Assembly (NCBI RefSeq): GCF_001758785.1
Contig: NZ_LROM01000113.1
Span: 1 to 56,036 of the forward strand
DNA from: Duganella phyllosphaerae
Lineage (GTDB): Bacteria; Pseudomonadota; Gammaproteobacteria; Burkholderiales; Burkholderiaceae_D
DNA: 56,036 nucleotides
Reading direction: 5' to 3'
Made by a program: the position numbers and the translations under genes. Numbering within the stretch: the first letter of the stretch is position 1; every line of letters begins with the position of its first letter. Below are positions 26,139 through 36,185 of the stretch, piece after piece. The notes below the pieces were generated by a model. That model saw nothing but the letters and a program-made list of their open reading frames with translations. It was not told where the DNA came from and did no database searches.

Positions 26139-29072
26139 ATGTTCACAGAGAAAAAGCTGTACCGTTTGCTTCGATTCATCCCCTGCGGCGCTGCCCTGGC
26201 GCTGCCGCTGATTCATGCCCATGCGCAGGACCAGCCTGCCCCGGCCGGACCGGTGCAGCAGGTGCTCGTCACCGGCTCGCGCATCGCCTCGCCCGGCGCC
26301 GAATCGCCGTCGCCGCTGCAAGTGCTGGGCGCGGCCGACATTGCCGCATCGGGCGCCACCAACCTGCAGGAGCTGCTGCAAAAAAATCCCACCATGGGCA
26401 CGCCGGCGCTCAGCCGCACCAACTCCAACTTCCTCACCTCGGGCGGCGGCGTCACCACCGTCAACCTGCGCAACATGGGCGACTCGCGCACGCTGGTGCT
26501 GGTCAACGGCCGCCGTTTCGTTTCCGGCGTGCCCGGCGACACGGCGGTCGATCTCAACACCATCCCCACCGACTTCATCGAGCGGGTCGAACTGCTCACC
26601 GGCGGCGCTTCGGCCACGTACGGGTCCGACGCCGTGGCCGGCGTGGTCAACATCATCCTCAAGCGCAATTTCGAGGGACTGGTGATCGACGCCCAGGCCG
26701 GCCAGAGCCACGAGAGCGACGACGACAAACGCAAGCTGTCGATCACCTTCGGCACCACCAGCGCCGACGGCGCCAGCAACCTGATGGGCCACTTCGGCTA
26801 TACCAGGCAGGGCGCGGTGTACTCGCGCGACCGGCCGTTCGCGGCGGTGGACCAGACCTCGGCCATTACCCGCGGCCGGCCCGACCTCGCCTTCACGCCG
26901 ATTCGCCCCTACTACTCCGGCTTTGCACCGGCCGGCCGTTTCATCGGCGACGGCGACACCGATTTTACCTACGACGCCAATGGCAACGTCATCCCCTGGG
27001 ACACCAACGGCGAGAACGGCCCGGCCACCGGCTACAACCGCTCGGCGCTGCGCGCCATTGCCGTGCCCACCGAGCGCTACCTGTTTGCCCTCAACGGCAC
27101 CCGCGCCCTGAACGAAAACCTCAGCGCCTTCTTCGAGGGCACGTATGCCGCCACCAAGACCACCACCAATATCGAGTCGTTCCCGCTCGGCGCGGACGAC
27201 GTGTTCAAGGGCAGCGGCCAGGTGCCGGCCGGGGCGCTGGTCAACGGCGCGCTGGTGAAAAATCCGCTGGTGCCGCAGTACCTGTGGGACCGCATCAGCG
27301 ACAACGACGGCGACGGCATTCCCGATTACTACTTCCAGCGCCGCCTGTCCGAGTTCGGTCCGCGCCGCGCCCAGGCCGACCGCGACACCTTCCGCCTGGC
27401 CACCGGCCTCAAGGGCAATGTCCGGGACTGGAACTACGAGGCGTTCGTCAGCTACGGCCGCACCAAGGAAGCGCAAAACTCCACCGGCCAGGTCAACGTG
27501 CCCAACCTGCGCTACGCGCTCGACGCCGTCCCTGGCGCCAACGGCGCACCGGTGTGCCGCGATGTCAACGCGGTGGCCGAGGGCTGCGTGCCGATCAACA
27601 TTTTCGGCCTCAACACCATCACGCCAGACGCGCTCAAGTACGTCACCGCGCCCGGTTCGCTGCTCACGTCGGTCACCCAGAAACTGGCCGGCGCCTCGGT
27701 CAACGGCGAGTTGTGGCAACTGCCGGCCGGCAGAATCGGCCTGGCGGCCGGCTTCGAGTGGCGCAGCGAAGAATCGGAAGCGGTGCCCGATCCACTGACC
27801 CAGGCGGGTCTGAACGCCGGCAACGCCACGCCGCCCACCTACGGCAAGTACCAGGTGCGCGAGGTATTCGTTGAAACCCGGGTGCCGCTGCTCAAGGACC
27901 GGCCGTTTGCGCGCGACCTGTCGCTGCTGGCCACGTTCCGCCACGGCGACTACTCCACCGTGGGCAGCACCAACAGCTGGAACGCGGGCGGCGAATGGAC
28001 GGTGACGCCCGACATCAAGTTGCGCGCCACCCGCGCCCAGTCCACCCGCGCGCCCAATATCAACGAGTTGTACCAGTCACCCACGCAGGACTTCCCCACC
28101 GGCCTGGTCGACCCGTGCGAAGGCGTCACTGCCGGCATGACCTCGCCACTGGCGGTCAACTGCATGGCCGCGCCCGGCGTGCAGGCCAACATGGCTGCCA
28201 ATGGCGGCGTATTCACCTTGCAGCAGGCCGACCGCCAGGGCATCAGCGGCTACAACTCGGGCAACCCTGACCTGAAAGCGGAAAAAGGCCGCTCCACCAC
28301 CGTCGGCCTGGTGCTTACACCGCGCTCGATCCCGGCACTGGCCGGTACTACCTTCACCGTCGATTACTTCAAGATCGACATTGCCGACGCCATCGTCTCC
28401 ACTGAGCGCCAGTACGCGCTGGACCAGTGCTACAACGCCGGCAACCCGGTATTCTGCTCGTTCGTCACGCGCCGCCCGGTGGCCGTGGGCAACCTGGCGG
28501 CCGGTTCGATCGAGTACAGCGACACGGCGGTCACCAATAGCGGCGGCCTTGGCACCGAGGGCATCGACCTCACCGCCGCGTGGGCCGGGCGCGTGGGTCC
28601 GGGCCGGCTGAGCACGCGGCTGGCCTATACCCGTCTGCGCGAACTGTGGACCCAGGCCACGCCCGGCCCCGAAGACCAGCGCAACAACGATGTCGGCGAA
28701 GTCACGTCAAGCCAGGTCAATGCGCCGCGCAACAAGGCCGTACTGAACGCTGCCTACAAGTGGGGCGACTTTGGCCTGAACTGGAGCGCCACCTACAACG
28801 GCCCGGTCGCGCTCGACGACCAGTTCCTCAAGAGCCTGGACATCGCACCCGGCGCAGTCAAGATCGGTTCGCGCACCTACAACGATTTCCAGTTCACCTA
28901 CGACCTGCGCAAGTCGGTGCAGTTCTACCTGGGCCTGGACAACGCCTTCAACGCCAAGCCGCCGCCAATCATCAGCGGCCTGCCCGGCAACACCACCGGC
29001 GCCGAAACCGATGCGTCCACCTACGACCCGATCGGACGGCGTTACTACCTGGGCTTGCGGGTCAGCTTGTAG
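26139..29072 (+). CDS. TonB-dependent outer-membrane receptor 4
   Basis: This 977-aa receptor has a strong ribosome site (GAGGAG) before the ATG, a signal peptide ending AHA-Q at residue 29, and a TonB-box-like VQQVLVTGSR. Its plug carries LVNGRRFVSG and LLTGGASATYGSDAVAGVVN. The LLTGGAS word is shared only with receptor 7, so these two form a branch of their own. The barrel contains acidic loops: DGDTDFTYDANGN and, near residues 387-395, DNDGDGIPD. The second looks like a calcium-binding DxDxDG loop. The last residues are LGLRVSL, without the usual terminal phenylalanine or tyrosine. The ligand is unknown. It is followed at 175 bp by receptor 5 in the same direction, with no clear terminator between, so some readthrough is possible. 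Confidence 0.92.
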   Translation: MFTEKKLYRLLRFIPCGAALALPLIHAHAQDQPAPAGPVQQVLVTGSRIASPGAESPSPLQVLGAADIAASGATNLQELLQKNPTMGTPALSRTNSNFLTSGGGVTTVNLRNMGDSRTLVLVNGRRFVSGVPGDTAVDLNTIPTDFIERVELLTGGASATYGSDAVAGVVNIILKRNFEGLVIDAQAGQSHESDDDKRKLSITFGTTSADGASNLMGHFGYTRQGAVYSRDRPFAAVDQTSAITRGRPDLAFTPIRPYYSGFAPAGRFIGDGDTDFTYDANGNVIPWDTNGENGPATGYNRSALRAIAVPTERYLFALNGTRALNENLSAFFEGTYAATKTTTNIESFPLGADDVFKGSGQVPAGALVNGALVKNPLVPQYLWDRISDNDGDGIPDYYFQRRLSEFGPRRAQADRDTFRLATGLKGNVRDWNYEAFVSYGRTKEAQNSTGQVNVPNLRYALDAVPGANGAPVCRDVNAVAEGCVPINIFGLNTITPDALKYVTAPGSLLTSVTQKLAGASVNGELWQLPAGRIGLAAGFEWRSEESEAVPDPLTQAGLNAGNATPPTYGKYQVREVFVETRVPLLKDRPFARDLSLLATFRHGDYSTVGSTNSWNAGGEWTVTPDIKLRATRAQSTRAPNINELYQSPTQDFPTGLVDPCEGVTAGMTSPLAVNCMAAPGVQANMAANGGVFTLQQADRQGISGYNSGNPDLKAEKGRSTTVGLVLTPRSIPALAGTTFTVDYFKIDIADAIVSTERQYALDQCYNAGNPVFCSFVTRRPVAVGNLAAGSIEYSDTAVTNSGGLGTEGIDLTAAWAGRVGPGRLSTRLAYTRLRELWTQATPGPEDQRNNDVGEVTSSQVNAPRNKAVLNAAYKWGDFGLNWSATYNGPVALDDQFLKSLDIAPGAVKIGSRTYNDFQFTYDLRKSVQFYLGLDNAFNAKPPPIISGLPGNTTGAETDASTYDPIGRRYYLGLRVSL

Positions 29073-29180
29073 GCACTGGTTTGGTGCATAAAAACAACGA
29101 TTGCCGTTAGAACATTACAGTTAGGAAAGGAAATAGTGTTGTATTTGCATGACTTTTCATTCAACTAATCGCGGCGCTCC

Positions 29181-29186
29181 TATACT
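29181..29186 (+). promoter_or_regulatory. Possible -10 element of receptor 5
   Basis: TATACT at 29181-29186 lies about 60 bases before the start codon in an AT-rich gap. A -35 match at the right distance is poor (TTCAAC 15 bp or TTCATT 19 bp upstream). Confidence 0.3.
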
Positions 29187-29247
29187 AAAAATGCACTGCA
29201 CGGACAACACTTGCAGGCATCCTAAAAAAACATACCCGGGAGTTGCA

Positions 29248-32103
29248 ATGAAGAAGATTGCTTTAAAAGCCGGCGTGACTGCAGTTGCGCTCACGCTGGC
29301 CTCGTCTCACGTCGTCGCGCAGGAAGACAGCGCCAGGTCCATGGAAAAGGTCGTCATCACTGGTTCCAACATCAAGCGTCTCGACGTCGAGACGGCAACC
29401 CCGGTCGAGATCCTGCGCCGTGAAGATATCACCCGGCTTGGCGTCAATTCAGTGAAGGAAGCGTTGGAAACGCTGACCTCCTCCACCGGCGCGTTGTCCG
29501 ACATCGGCGGCTCCAACTCATTCGCCAGCGGCGCTTCGGCCGTTTCGCTGCGCAATCTCGGCAAGCAGTCGACCCTGGTCCTGCTCAACTCGCGCCGCGT
29601 GGCGCCGTATGCGTTGGCCGACTACAACGAAGTCTTCACCAATCTCGATTCGCTGCCGATCGACGCCATTGAACGTATCGAAGTGCTGCGCAACGGCGGC
29701 TCGTCGATCTACGGTTCCGACGCCGTGGCCGGCGTCATCAACATCATCACCCGCTCCGACTTCCAGGGCGTGCAGGCCAGCGCCAGCTATGACCAGTCGG
29801 TCAAAAATGAACAATTCAAGACCAAGAAAGCCAGCATCACGGCAGGCTTCGGCGACTGGGTCAACGACAAATACAATGTGCTGGCCAACGTCGAAGTCTT
29901 CAAGCGCGGCGAAGTGCTGTGGCGCGACGTGGTGGACGATATCAACCCTGGCTATGGCAAGCAGTTCTCGGCGGTGGCCCCGGGCAGCGGCCTGATGTTC
30001 GGCAACCTTGGTGCGCCGTCCACGTATTCCTATCCGGGCAACCTGATCGGCCAGGGTGCGGTGCCCGGCTGCGCCACGGTCAACTCCGCCGGCCTGTGTG
30101 TGTATGACCGTTTCAGCCGCTTCGAGGCTGTGCCAAAGGCGGATCGGGTCAATGGTCTGCTGTCCGCCAAATTCGACCTGGGCGGCGGCACCGAAGCATT
30201 TGGCGAGGCGCTTTACTCGCACACCAAGACCAGCTACACCAGTGCGTTCAATACCTATGGCTCGACCAATCCCAATGCGATCTGGGGCGACCCGCGCACC
30301 GGTGGGGGCAAGAGCTTCATTTACCAGTATCTGCCAGCTACGCATCCGCTCAACACCACCGGCGAAGACGTCGAATTCCGTTACCGTTTTGCCGATGCAC
30401 CGTCGTACCAGGACGCTACCAGCGACCAGTACCGCGTGCTGGGCGGTGTCAAGGGCAACTGGCGTAGTTTCGACTGGGAGTCTGCAGCGGGCGTAATGGG
30501 CAGCAAAACCAAGTTGCGCAGCGCTGGCGCGATCAGCGACAGCGGCTTCAAGCAGCAGGTCGGCGACTACAACAACTTCGACCCAGACACCTTCAGCGTA
30601 CGCGATCCGAATTTCTTCAACCGTGGCTACCAGATCGGCAAGGTCAACAGCCCGGAAGTGCTGAACTCGCTGTTCCCGGTCAACGGCTATGACGGCAAGA
30701 TCACCCAGTACTTTGTCGATGCCAAGCTCACCGGCGAAGTGGGCAAGATCGCCGATCGCGCCATCAACATTGCTGCGGGCGCGGAACTGCGTCATGAAAA
30801 ATTCAAGATCATGCCGACCGACAATCTGCTGCAAGGCGATATCGTCGGCTACGGCTCGGCCACGGCCAACGCCTCGCGTAGCACCCAGGCTGCGTTTGCC
30901 GAAGTAAGCTTGCCCGTGACGTCCACGCTCGATGTCACCGCCGCAGCGCGCATCGACAAATTCCCCGGCTTCAAGGCGCACACGTCGCCCAAGCTGGCAG
31001 CGATCTGGAAGGCAACGCCAGCGTTCGCACTGCGCGGCACGCTGGAATCGGGCTTCCGCGCGCCCAACCTGACCGAAAGTGCGCAGTCGAGCAAATTCGC
31101 CTTCGACAACGGCGTCGTCGATCTGAAGCGCTGTCCGCAGGCCCGCGCCCTGGCCGATGCCTTGCGTGCCCAATCCGACGCGCTGCCCGACAGCGATCCC
31201 AACAAAGCTTTGGGGCTGGCGCGCGCCGATACGGTCGAGGGTAACGAATGTGCCGCCGGCGTGCCCAGCGTCGTGCGCAACAACCCCAACCTGAAGCCCG
31301 AAACCACCCACATGGGCACGGTCGGTTTCGTAATCGAGCCGGTCAAGAACACCAATTTCTCGCTCGACTACTGGCGTATCGAGCGCAAGGACGAAATCGG
31401 CATCAAGACTACCGCCGAACTGCTGGCAGCGGAAGCCGATCAGGCGCCAGGTACGATCGGGCGCGCCGACCTGAGTGCCGACAAGACCTTCACCGCTGCC
31501 GAACGGCAAACCTATGGCGTGACTGCTGGCGCCCTGACGTCCACCAACGGCTCATTCCTGAACGTTGCCCGCACCAAGACCAGCGGCGTGGACGTCTCGG
31601 CCAACACGCGCTTCAACACCGGTATCGGCCGCCTCGACCTGGGCGCGAACGCCACCTACCTGCTTGAATTGAAAAACTTCAGCAGCTCGCTCAATCGCTA
31701 CGGCGATAACCTGGCCGGCCGTTATGGCTATTCCAAAACCGTTGCCAACGTGACGGCCGCGCTCAAGACGGGCGACTTCAGCAACAGCCTGCGCCTGATT
31801 TACCAGAGCAAGACCGCGCTCAACGGCGATTACTTCGACGAGACTTACACCGCTGCGGGGTGCGCCGACCTCGGCTGGTCGGCCGACGAGTGCCGCATCA
31901 AGGCCTATGGCCGCCTGGACTGGAACGTCAGTTACACCGGCGTGCGCGACCTCACCGTCAGCATGTTCGTCCGCAATATCACCAACCGCCGGCCGCCGCT
32001 GGACTTGCGTGACTTCGACTCCGCAGGCGGCGTGATTCCTCAAAACACCGCCGATGTTACCGGCCGCTCGGTCCGCATTACCGCCGAGTACAAGTTCCGC
32101 TAA
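29248..32103 (+). CDS. TonB-dependent outer-membrane receptor 5
   Basis: The start at 29248 (MKKIALKAGVTAVALTLASS) follows GGGAG by seven bases. A frame open 33 codons further upstream has no signal-peptide character. The 951-aa product has a signal peptide ending VVA-Q at residue 24, a TonB-box-like MEKVVITGSN, and plug motifs LRNLGKQSTLVLLNSRRVAP and YGSDAVAGVINIITRSDFQG. The usual NGRR is NSRR here. The barrel ends TAEYKFR, so the aromatic residue is second from last rather than last, an unusual end for a BamA substrate. Codon use is slightly less GC-biased than in receptor 4. The ligand is unknown. A strong bidirectional terminator follows. Confidence 0.92.
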   Translation: MKKIALKAGVTAVALTLASSHVVAQEDSARSMEKVVITGSNIKRLDVETATPVEILRREDITRLGVNSVKEALETLTSSTGALSDIGGSNSFASGASAVSLRNLGKQSTLVLLNSRRVAPYALADYNEVFTNLDSLPIDAIERIEVLRNGGSSIYGSDAVAGVINIITRSDFQGVQASASYDQSVKNEQFKTKKASITAGFGDWVNDKYNVLANVEVFKRGEVLWRDVVDDINPGYGKQFSAVAPGSGLMFGNLGAPSTYSYPGNLIGQGAVPGCATVNSAGLCVYDRFSRFEAVPKADRVNGLLSAKFDLGGGTEAFGEALYSHTKTSYTSAFNTYGSTNPNAIWGDPRTGGGKSFIYQYLPATHPLNTTGEDVEFRYRFADAPSYQDATSDQYRVLGGVKGNWRSFDWESAAGVMGSKTKLRSAGAISDSGFKQQVGDYNNFDPDTFSVRDPNFFNRGYQIGKVNSPEVLNSLFPVNGYDGKITQYFVDAKLTGEVGKIADRAINIAAGAELRHEKFKIMPTDNLLQGDIVGYGSATANASRSTQAAFAEVSLPVTSTLDVTAAARIDKFPGFKAHTSPKLAAIWKATPAFALRGTLESGFRAPNLTESAQSSKFAFDNGVVDLKRCPQARALADALRAQSDALPDSDPNKALGLARADTVEGNECAAGVPSVVRNNPNLKPETTHMGTVGFVIEPVKNTNFSLDYWRIERKDEIGIKTTAELLAAEADQAPGTIGRADLSADKTFTAAERQTYGVTAGALTSTNGSFLNVARTKTSGVDVSANTRFNTGIGRLDLGANATYLLELKNFSSSLNRYGDNLAGRYGYSKTVANVTAALKTGDFSNSLRLIYQSKTALNGDYFDETYTAAGCADLGWSADECRIKAYGRLDWNVSYTGVRDLTVSMFVRNITNRRPPLDLRDFDSAGGVIPQNTADVTGRSVRITAEYKFR

Positions 32104-32126
32104 CCCGGCTCAGTTTTGGCAGGCGT

Positions 32127-32154
32127 AAAAAAACCCGGCAAGCCGGGTTTTTTT
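32127..32154. terminator. Bidirectional terminator between receptor 5 and gap
   Basis: Seven A, CCCGGC, loop AA, GCCGGG and seven T read as an intrinsic terminator on both strands. It serves receptor 5 from the left and gap from the right. Confidence 0.93.
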
Positions 32155-32166
32155 ACGTGCAACGAA

Positions 32167-33177
<1,011 letters not shown>

Positions 33178-33226
33178 ACTCTGCTCCTGATTAGAAAAAA
33201 TTTTGTACTAAACAAGCAATTATAGA

Positions 33227-35221
33227 TTAAGCAATGACCAGTTTGGCTTTCGCGACAACATTTTCCACGGTGAAGCCGAAGTGCTTGAACAGCACGCTCG
33301 CTGGCGCGGACTCGCCAAAACTGTCGATACCGACCACGGCGCCTTCCAGGCCCACGTACTTGTACCAGAAATCGGTGACGCCGGCTTCGATCGCCACGCG
33401 TGGCACGCCCTTGGTCAATACGCTGGCTTTGTACGCTGCGTCCTGGCGGTCGAATACGTCGGTCGACGGCATCGACACCACGCGTGCAGCGATGCCTTCA
33501 GCGTTCAGCGCGGAGGCGGCAGCCACGGCCAGTTCCACTTCGGAACCGGTGGCGATCAGGGTGACCTTGGCGTCGATCACTTCCTGCAGCACGTAGCCGC
33601 CCCGGGCAATCGCCGCCACGGTTTCGGGCTTGCGCTCCTGGTACGGCAGGTTCTGGCGCGAGAAGATCAGGGTCGATGGACCGTTCTTGCGCTTGACCGC
33701 CTCGCCCCACGCCACCATCGATTCGGTGGTGTCGCATGGACGCCAGTTGTCCAGATTCGGAATCAGGCGCATCGACGAGATGTGCTCGACCGACTGGTGG
33801 GTAGGACCGTCTTCACCGAGGCCGATCGAGTCGTGGGTGAACACGAACAGCGAACGCTGTTTCATCAGCGCGGCCATGCGCAGTGCATTGCGGCTGTAAT
33901 CGGAGAAGGTCAGGAACGTCGCGCCGAACGGGATGTAACCGCCGTGCAGGGCCACGCCGTTCATGATGGCAGCCATGCCGAACTCGCGCACGCCGTAGTT
34001 GACGTGGTTGCCCGGCTTGCCCGAACGCACGGCCACCGACTCTTTCCAGTTGGTCAGGTTCGAGCTGGTCAGGTCGGCCGAACCGCCCAAAAATTCCGGC
34101 AGCACCGGCGCCAGCGCCTGGATGGCGTTCTGGCTGGCCTTGCGGGTGGCGATGGTTTCTTTTTTCTCGACGGTGGCGGCAATCGCAGCAGCCAGGGTCG
34201 ATTCGAACGCGGCTGGCAGGTCGCCGGCCATGCGGCGCGTCAGTTCGGCAGCTTCGGCCGGGAACTGGGCGCTATAGTCGTTGAACAGCTTGGTCCAGGC
34301 GGCTTCCTGCGCGGCGCCCGCTTCTTTGGCGTCCCACGCGGTGTACACGTCGGCCGGGATCTCGAACGGCGCGGCGGACCAGCCGAGGTACTCGCGCACA
34401 TTGGCCACTTCCTTGTCGCCGAGCGCCGCGCCGTGCACCTTGTCGCCGCCTTGCAGGTTGGGCGAGCCCTTGCCGATCACGGTCTTGCAGCAGACCAGGG
34501 TCGGCTTGGTGGCGGTCTTGGCAGCGGCAATCGCGGCCGAAACGGCAGCCACGTCATGGCCGTCCACGTCGCGGATCACGTTCCAGCCATAAGCTTCGAA
34601 ACGGGCCGGGGTGTCGTCGGTGAACCAGCCTTCCACTTTACCGTCGATCGAGATACCGTTGTCGTCGTACAGGGCGATCAGCTTGGACAGGCCCAGGGTG
34701 CCGGCCAGCGCGCACACTTCGTGCGAAATACCTTCCATCAGGCAGCCGTCGCCGAGGAATGCATAGGTGTAATGGTCGACGACTTCCAGGCCCGGCTTGT
34801 TGAATTCGCTTGCAAGCAGCCATTCGGCCAGCGCCATGCCGACCGCGTTGGCCAGGCCCTGGCCCAGCGGACCGGTGGTGGTTTCCACGCCGGGCGTGAT
34901 ATCGACTTCGGGGTGGCCCGGGGTTTTCGAATGCATCTGGCGGAAATCGCGGATGTCATCCATGGTCACGGCATAACCGGACAGGTGCAGCAGCGCGTAG
35001 TGCAGCATCGAGCCGTGGCCATTGGACAACAGGAAACGGTCGCGATTGACCCATTTCGGATTGGCCGGGTTGTGGCTGTAATGCCCACTCCACAGCGCAA
35101 CAGCGATCTCTGCCATGCCCATCGGCATGCCTGGGTGGCCGGAGTTGGCCTTCTGGACGGCGTCCATTGCCAGCGCGCGGATCGCGTTGGCCATCTTGGT
35201 GGTGGGGAGCGTAGAAGTCAT
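33227..35221 (-). CDS. tkt: Transketolase
   Basis: Transketolase moves two-carbon units between sugar phosphates using thiamine diphosphate in the pentose phosphate pathway. It supplies the erythrose-4-phosphate used by AroG. The 664-aa product fits the family (about 660). It shows the N-terminal NSGHPGMPMGMA motif, the thiamine diphosphate motif FLGDGCLMEGISHEVCALAG continuing to the conserved DDNGISIDG, and the pyrimidine-domain sequence FTHDSIGLGEDGPTHQSVEH. The C-terminal domain is complete. It is first in a tkt-gap pair and divergent from rsmE with 144 bp between the starts. The ribosome site is weak but the start matches the family. Confidence 0.97.
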   Translation of the reverse strand: MTSTLPTTKMANAIRALAMDAVQKANSGHPGMPMGMAEIAVALWSGHYSHNPANPKWVNRDRFLLSNGHGSMLHYALLHLSGYAVTMDDIRDFRQMHSKTPGHPEVDITPGVETTTGPLGQGLANAVGMALAEWLLASEFNKPGLEVVDHYTYAFLGDGCLMEGISHEVCALAGTLGLSKLIALYDDNGISIDGKVEGWFTDDTPARFEAYGWNVIRDVDGHDVAAVSAAIAAAKTATKPTLVCCKTVIGKGSPNLQGGDKVHGAALGDKEVANVREYLGWSAAPFEIPADVYTAWDAKEAGAAQEAAWTKLFNDYSAQFPAEAAELTRRMAGDLPAAFESTLAAAIAATVEKKETIATRKASQNAIQALAPVLPEFLGGSADLTSSNLTNWKESVAVRSGKPGNHVNYGVREFGMAAIMNGVALHGGYIPFGATFLTFSDYSRNALRMAALMKQRSLFVFTHDSIGLGEDGPTHQSVEHISSMRLIPNLDNWRPCDTTESMVAWGEAVKRKNGPSTLIFSRQNLPYQERKPETVAAIARGGYVLQEVIDAKVTLIATGSEVELAVAAASALNAEGIAARVVSMPSTDVFDRQDAAYKASVLTKGVPRVAIEAGVTDFWYKYVGLEGAVVGIDSFGESAPASVLFKHFGFTVENVVAKAKLVIA

Positions 35222-35365
35222 CGTAGGTCAATCGCGAAAGTATGAAAACTGAGTGCAAGGTGTGCACTAACCAGACGCGCACGACGCTTGCTGAGCCCAT
35301 TATTTTACCAGACGATGACACCCACCATTTAAAATTGCGCTTTTATCCCACTCCCGACGGTTGCC

Positions 35366-36094
35366 ATGCCCCGCTTCTTTTGCCCCCAGCCACTGGCCAT
35401 CGGCCAGATTGTTTCCCTGCCCGACGCCGTGGCCCACCATGTGCAGGTGCTGCGCCTGGCCCAGGGCGACCTGGTCACCCTGTTCAACGGCGAAGGCGGC
35501 GAATATACGGCCGCGCTGACCGAGCTGGGGCGTCGCAGCGCCAGCGCCGAAGTGCGCGGCCATGCGCCGCGCGAGGCCGAGCTGCCGTTCGCGCTGACCC
35601 TGGTCCAGGGCGTGCCGGAAGGCAGCAAGATGGACTGGATCGTGGAAAAGGCGGTGGAACTGGGTGTCACGGCCATCGTCCCGCTGACGGCGCGCCGCTC
35701 GGTGGTGCGGCTGTCCGGCGAGCGGGCGGAAAAGCGCCTGGCGCACTGGCAGGGCGTGGTGGTGAGCGCGTCCGAGCAATGCGGACGCAACCGGCTGGCC
35801 ACGGTGGCGCCGGTGCAGGAGTTCAACCGCTGGCTGGCGGCGCCCGCCAACGGCGCACGGCGTATCCTGCTCAGTCCGCGCGCGGAGCAATCGCTGGCAC
35901 AGTGGGCGCGCGACACGCCGCCACGCGCCGTGGATTTGCTGGTGGGCCCGGAAGGCGGCTACAGCGACGAAGAGGAAGCGGCGGCAATCGCCGCCGGGGC
36001 CGTATCGCTGTCGATGGGCCCGCGCGTGCTTCGCACCGAAACGGCAGGACTGGCGGCGCTGGCGATCCTGGCGGCCGCCTGGGGCGGCATGTAA
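35366..36094 (+). CDS. rsmE: 16S rRNA (uracil-1498-N3)-methyltransferase
   Basis: RsmE methylates U1498 of 16S rRNA using S-adenosylmethionine. The 242-aa protein has the N-terminal PUA-like part (MPRFFC...HHVQVLRLAQGD) and the SPOUT trefoil-knot C-terminal domain, with LVGPEGGYSDEEE and LRTETAGLAALAIL as the cofactor-binding knot loops. Length matches E. coli RsmE (243). It is a single gene, divergent from tkt, ending in a strong bidirectional terminator. Confidence 0.95.
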   Translation: MPRFFCPQPLAIGQIVSLPDAVAHHVQVLRLAQGDLVTLFNGEGGEYTAALTELGRRSASAEVRGHAPREAELPFALTLVQGVPEGSKMDWIVEKAVELGVTAIVPLTARRSVVRLSGERAEKRLAHWQGVVVSASEQCGRNRLATVAPVQEFNRWLAAPANGARRILLSPRAEQSLAQWARDTPPRAVDLLVGPEGGYSDEEEAAAIAAGAVSLSMGPRVLRTETAGLAALAILAAAWGGM

Positions 36095-36111
36095 TTTCCG
36101 CCGCGCCCAAT

Positions 36112-36150
36112 AAAAAAAGGGCAGGATGACGACGTCATCCTGCCCTTTTT
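36112..36150. terminator. Bidirectional terminator between rsmE and receptor 6
   Basis: A 13-bp perfect stem, GGGCAGGATGACG with its complement around a single A, is flanked by seven A on the left and five T on the right. It can stop transcription of both convergent genes. Confidence 0.95.
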
Positions 36151-36185
36151 ACGTGGGCGGCATCGCTGCCGCCCCGTGCCTTCTA

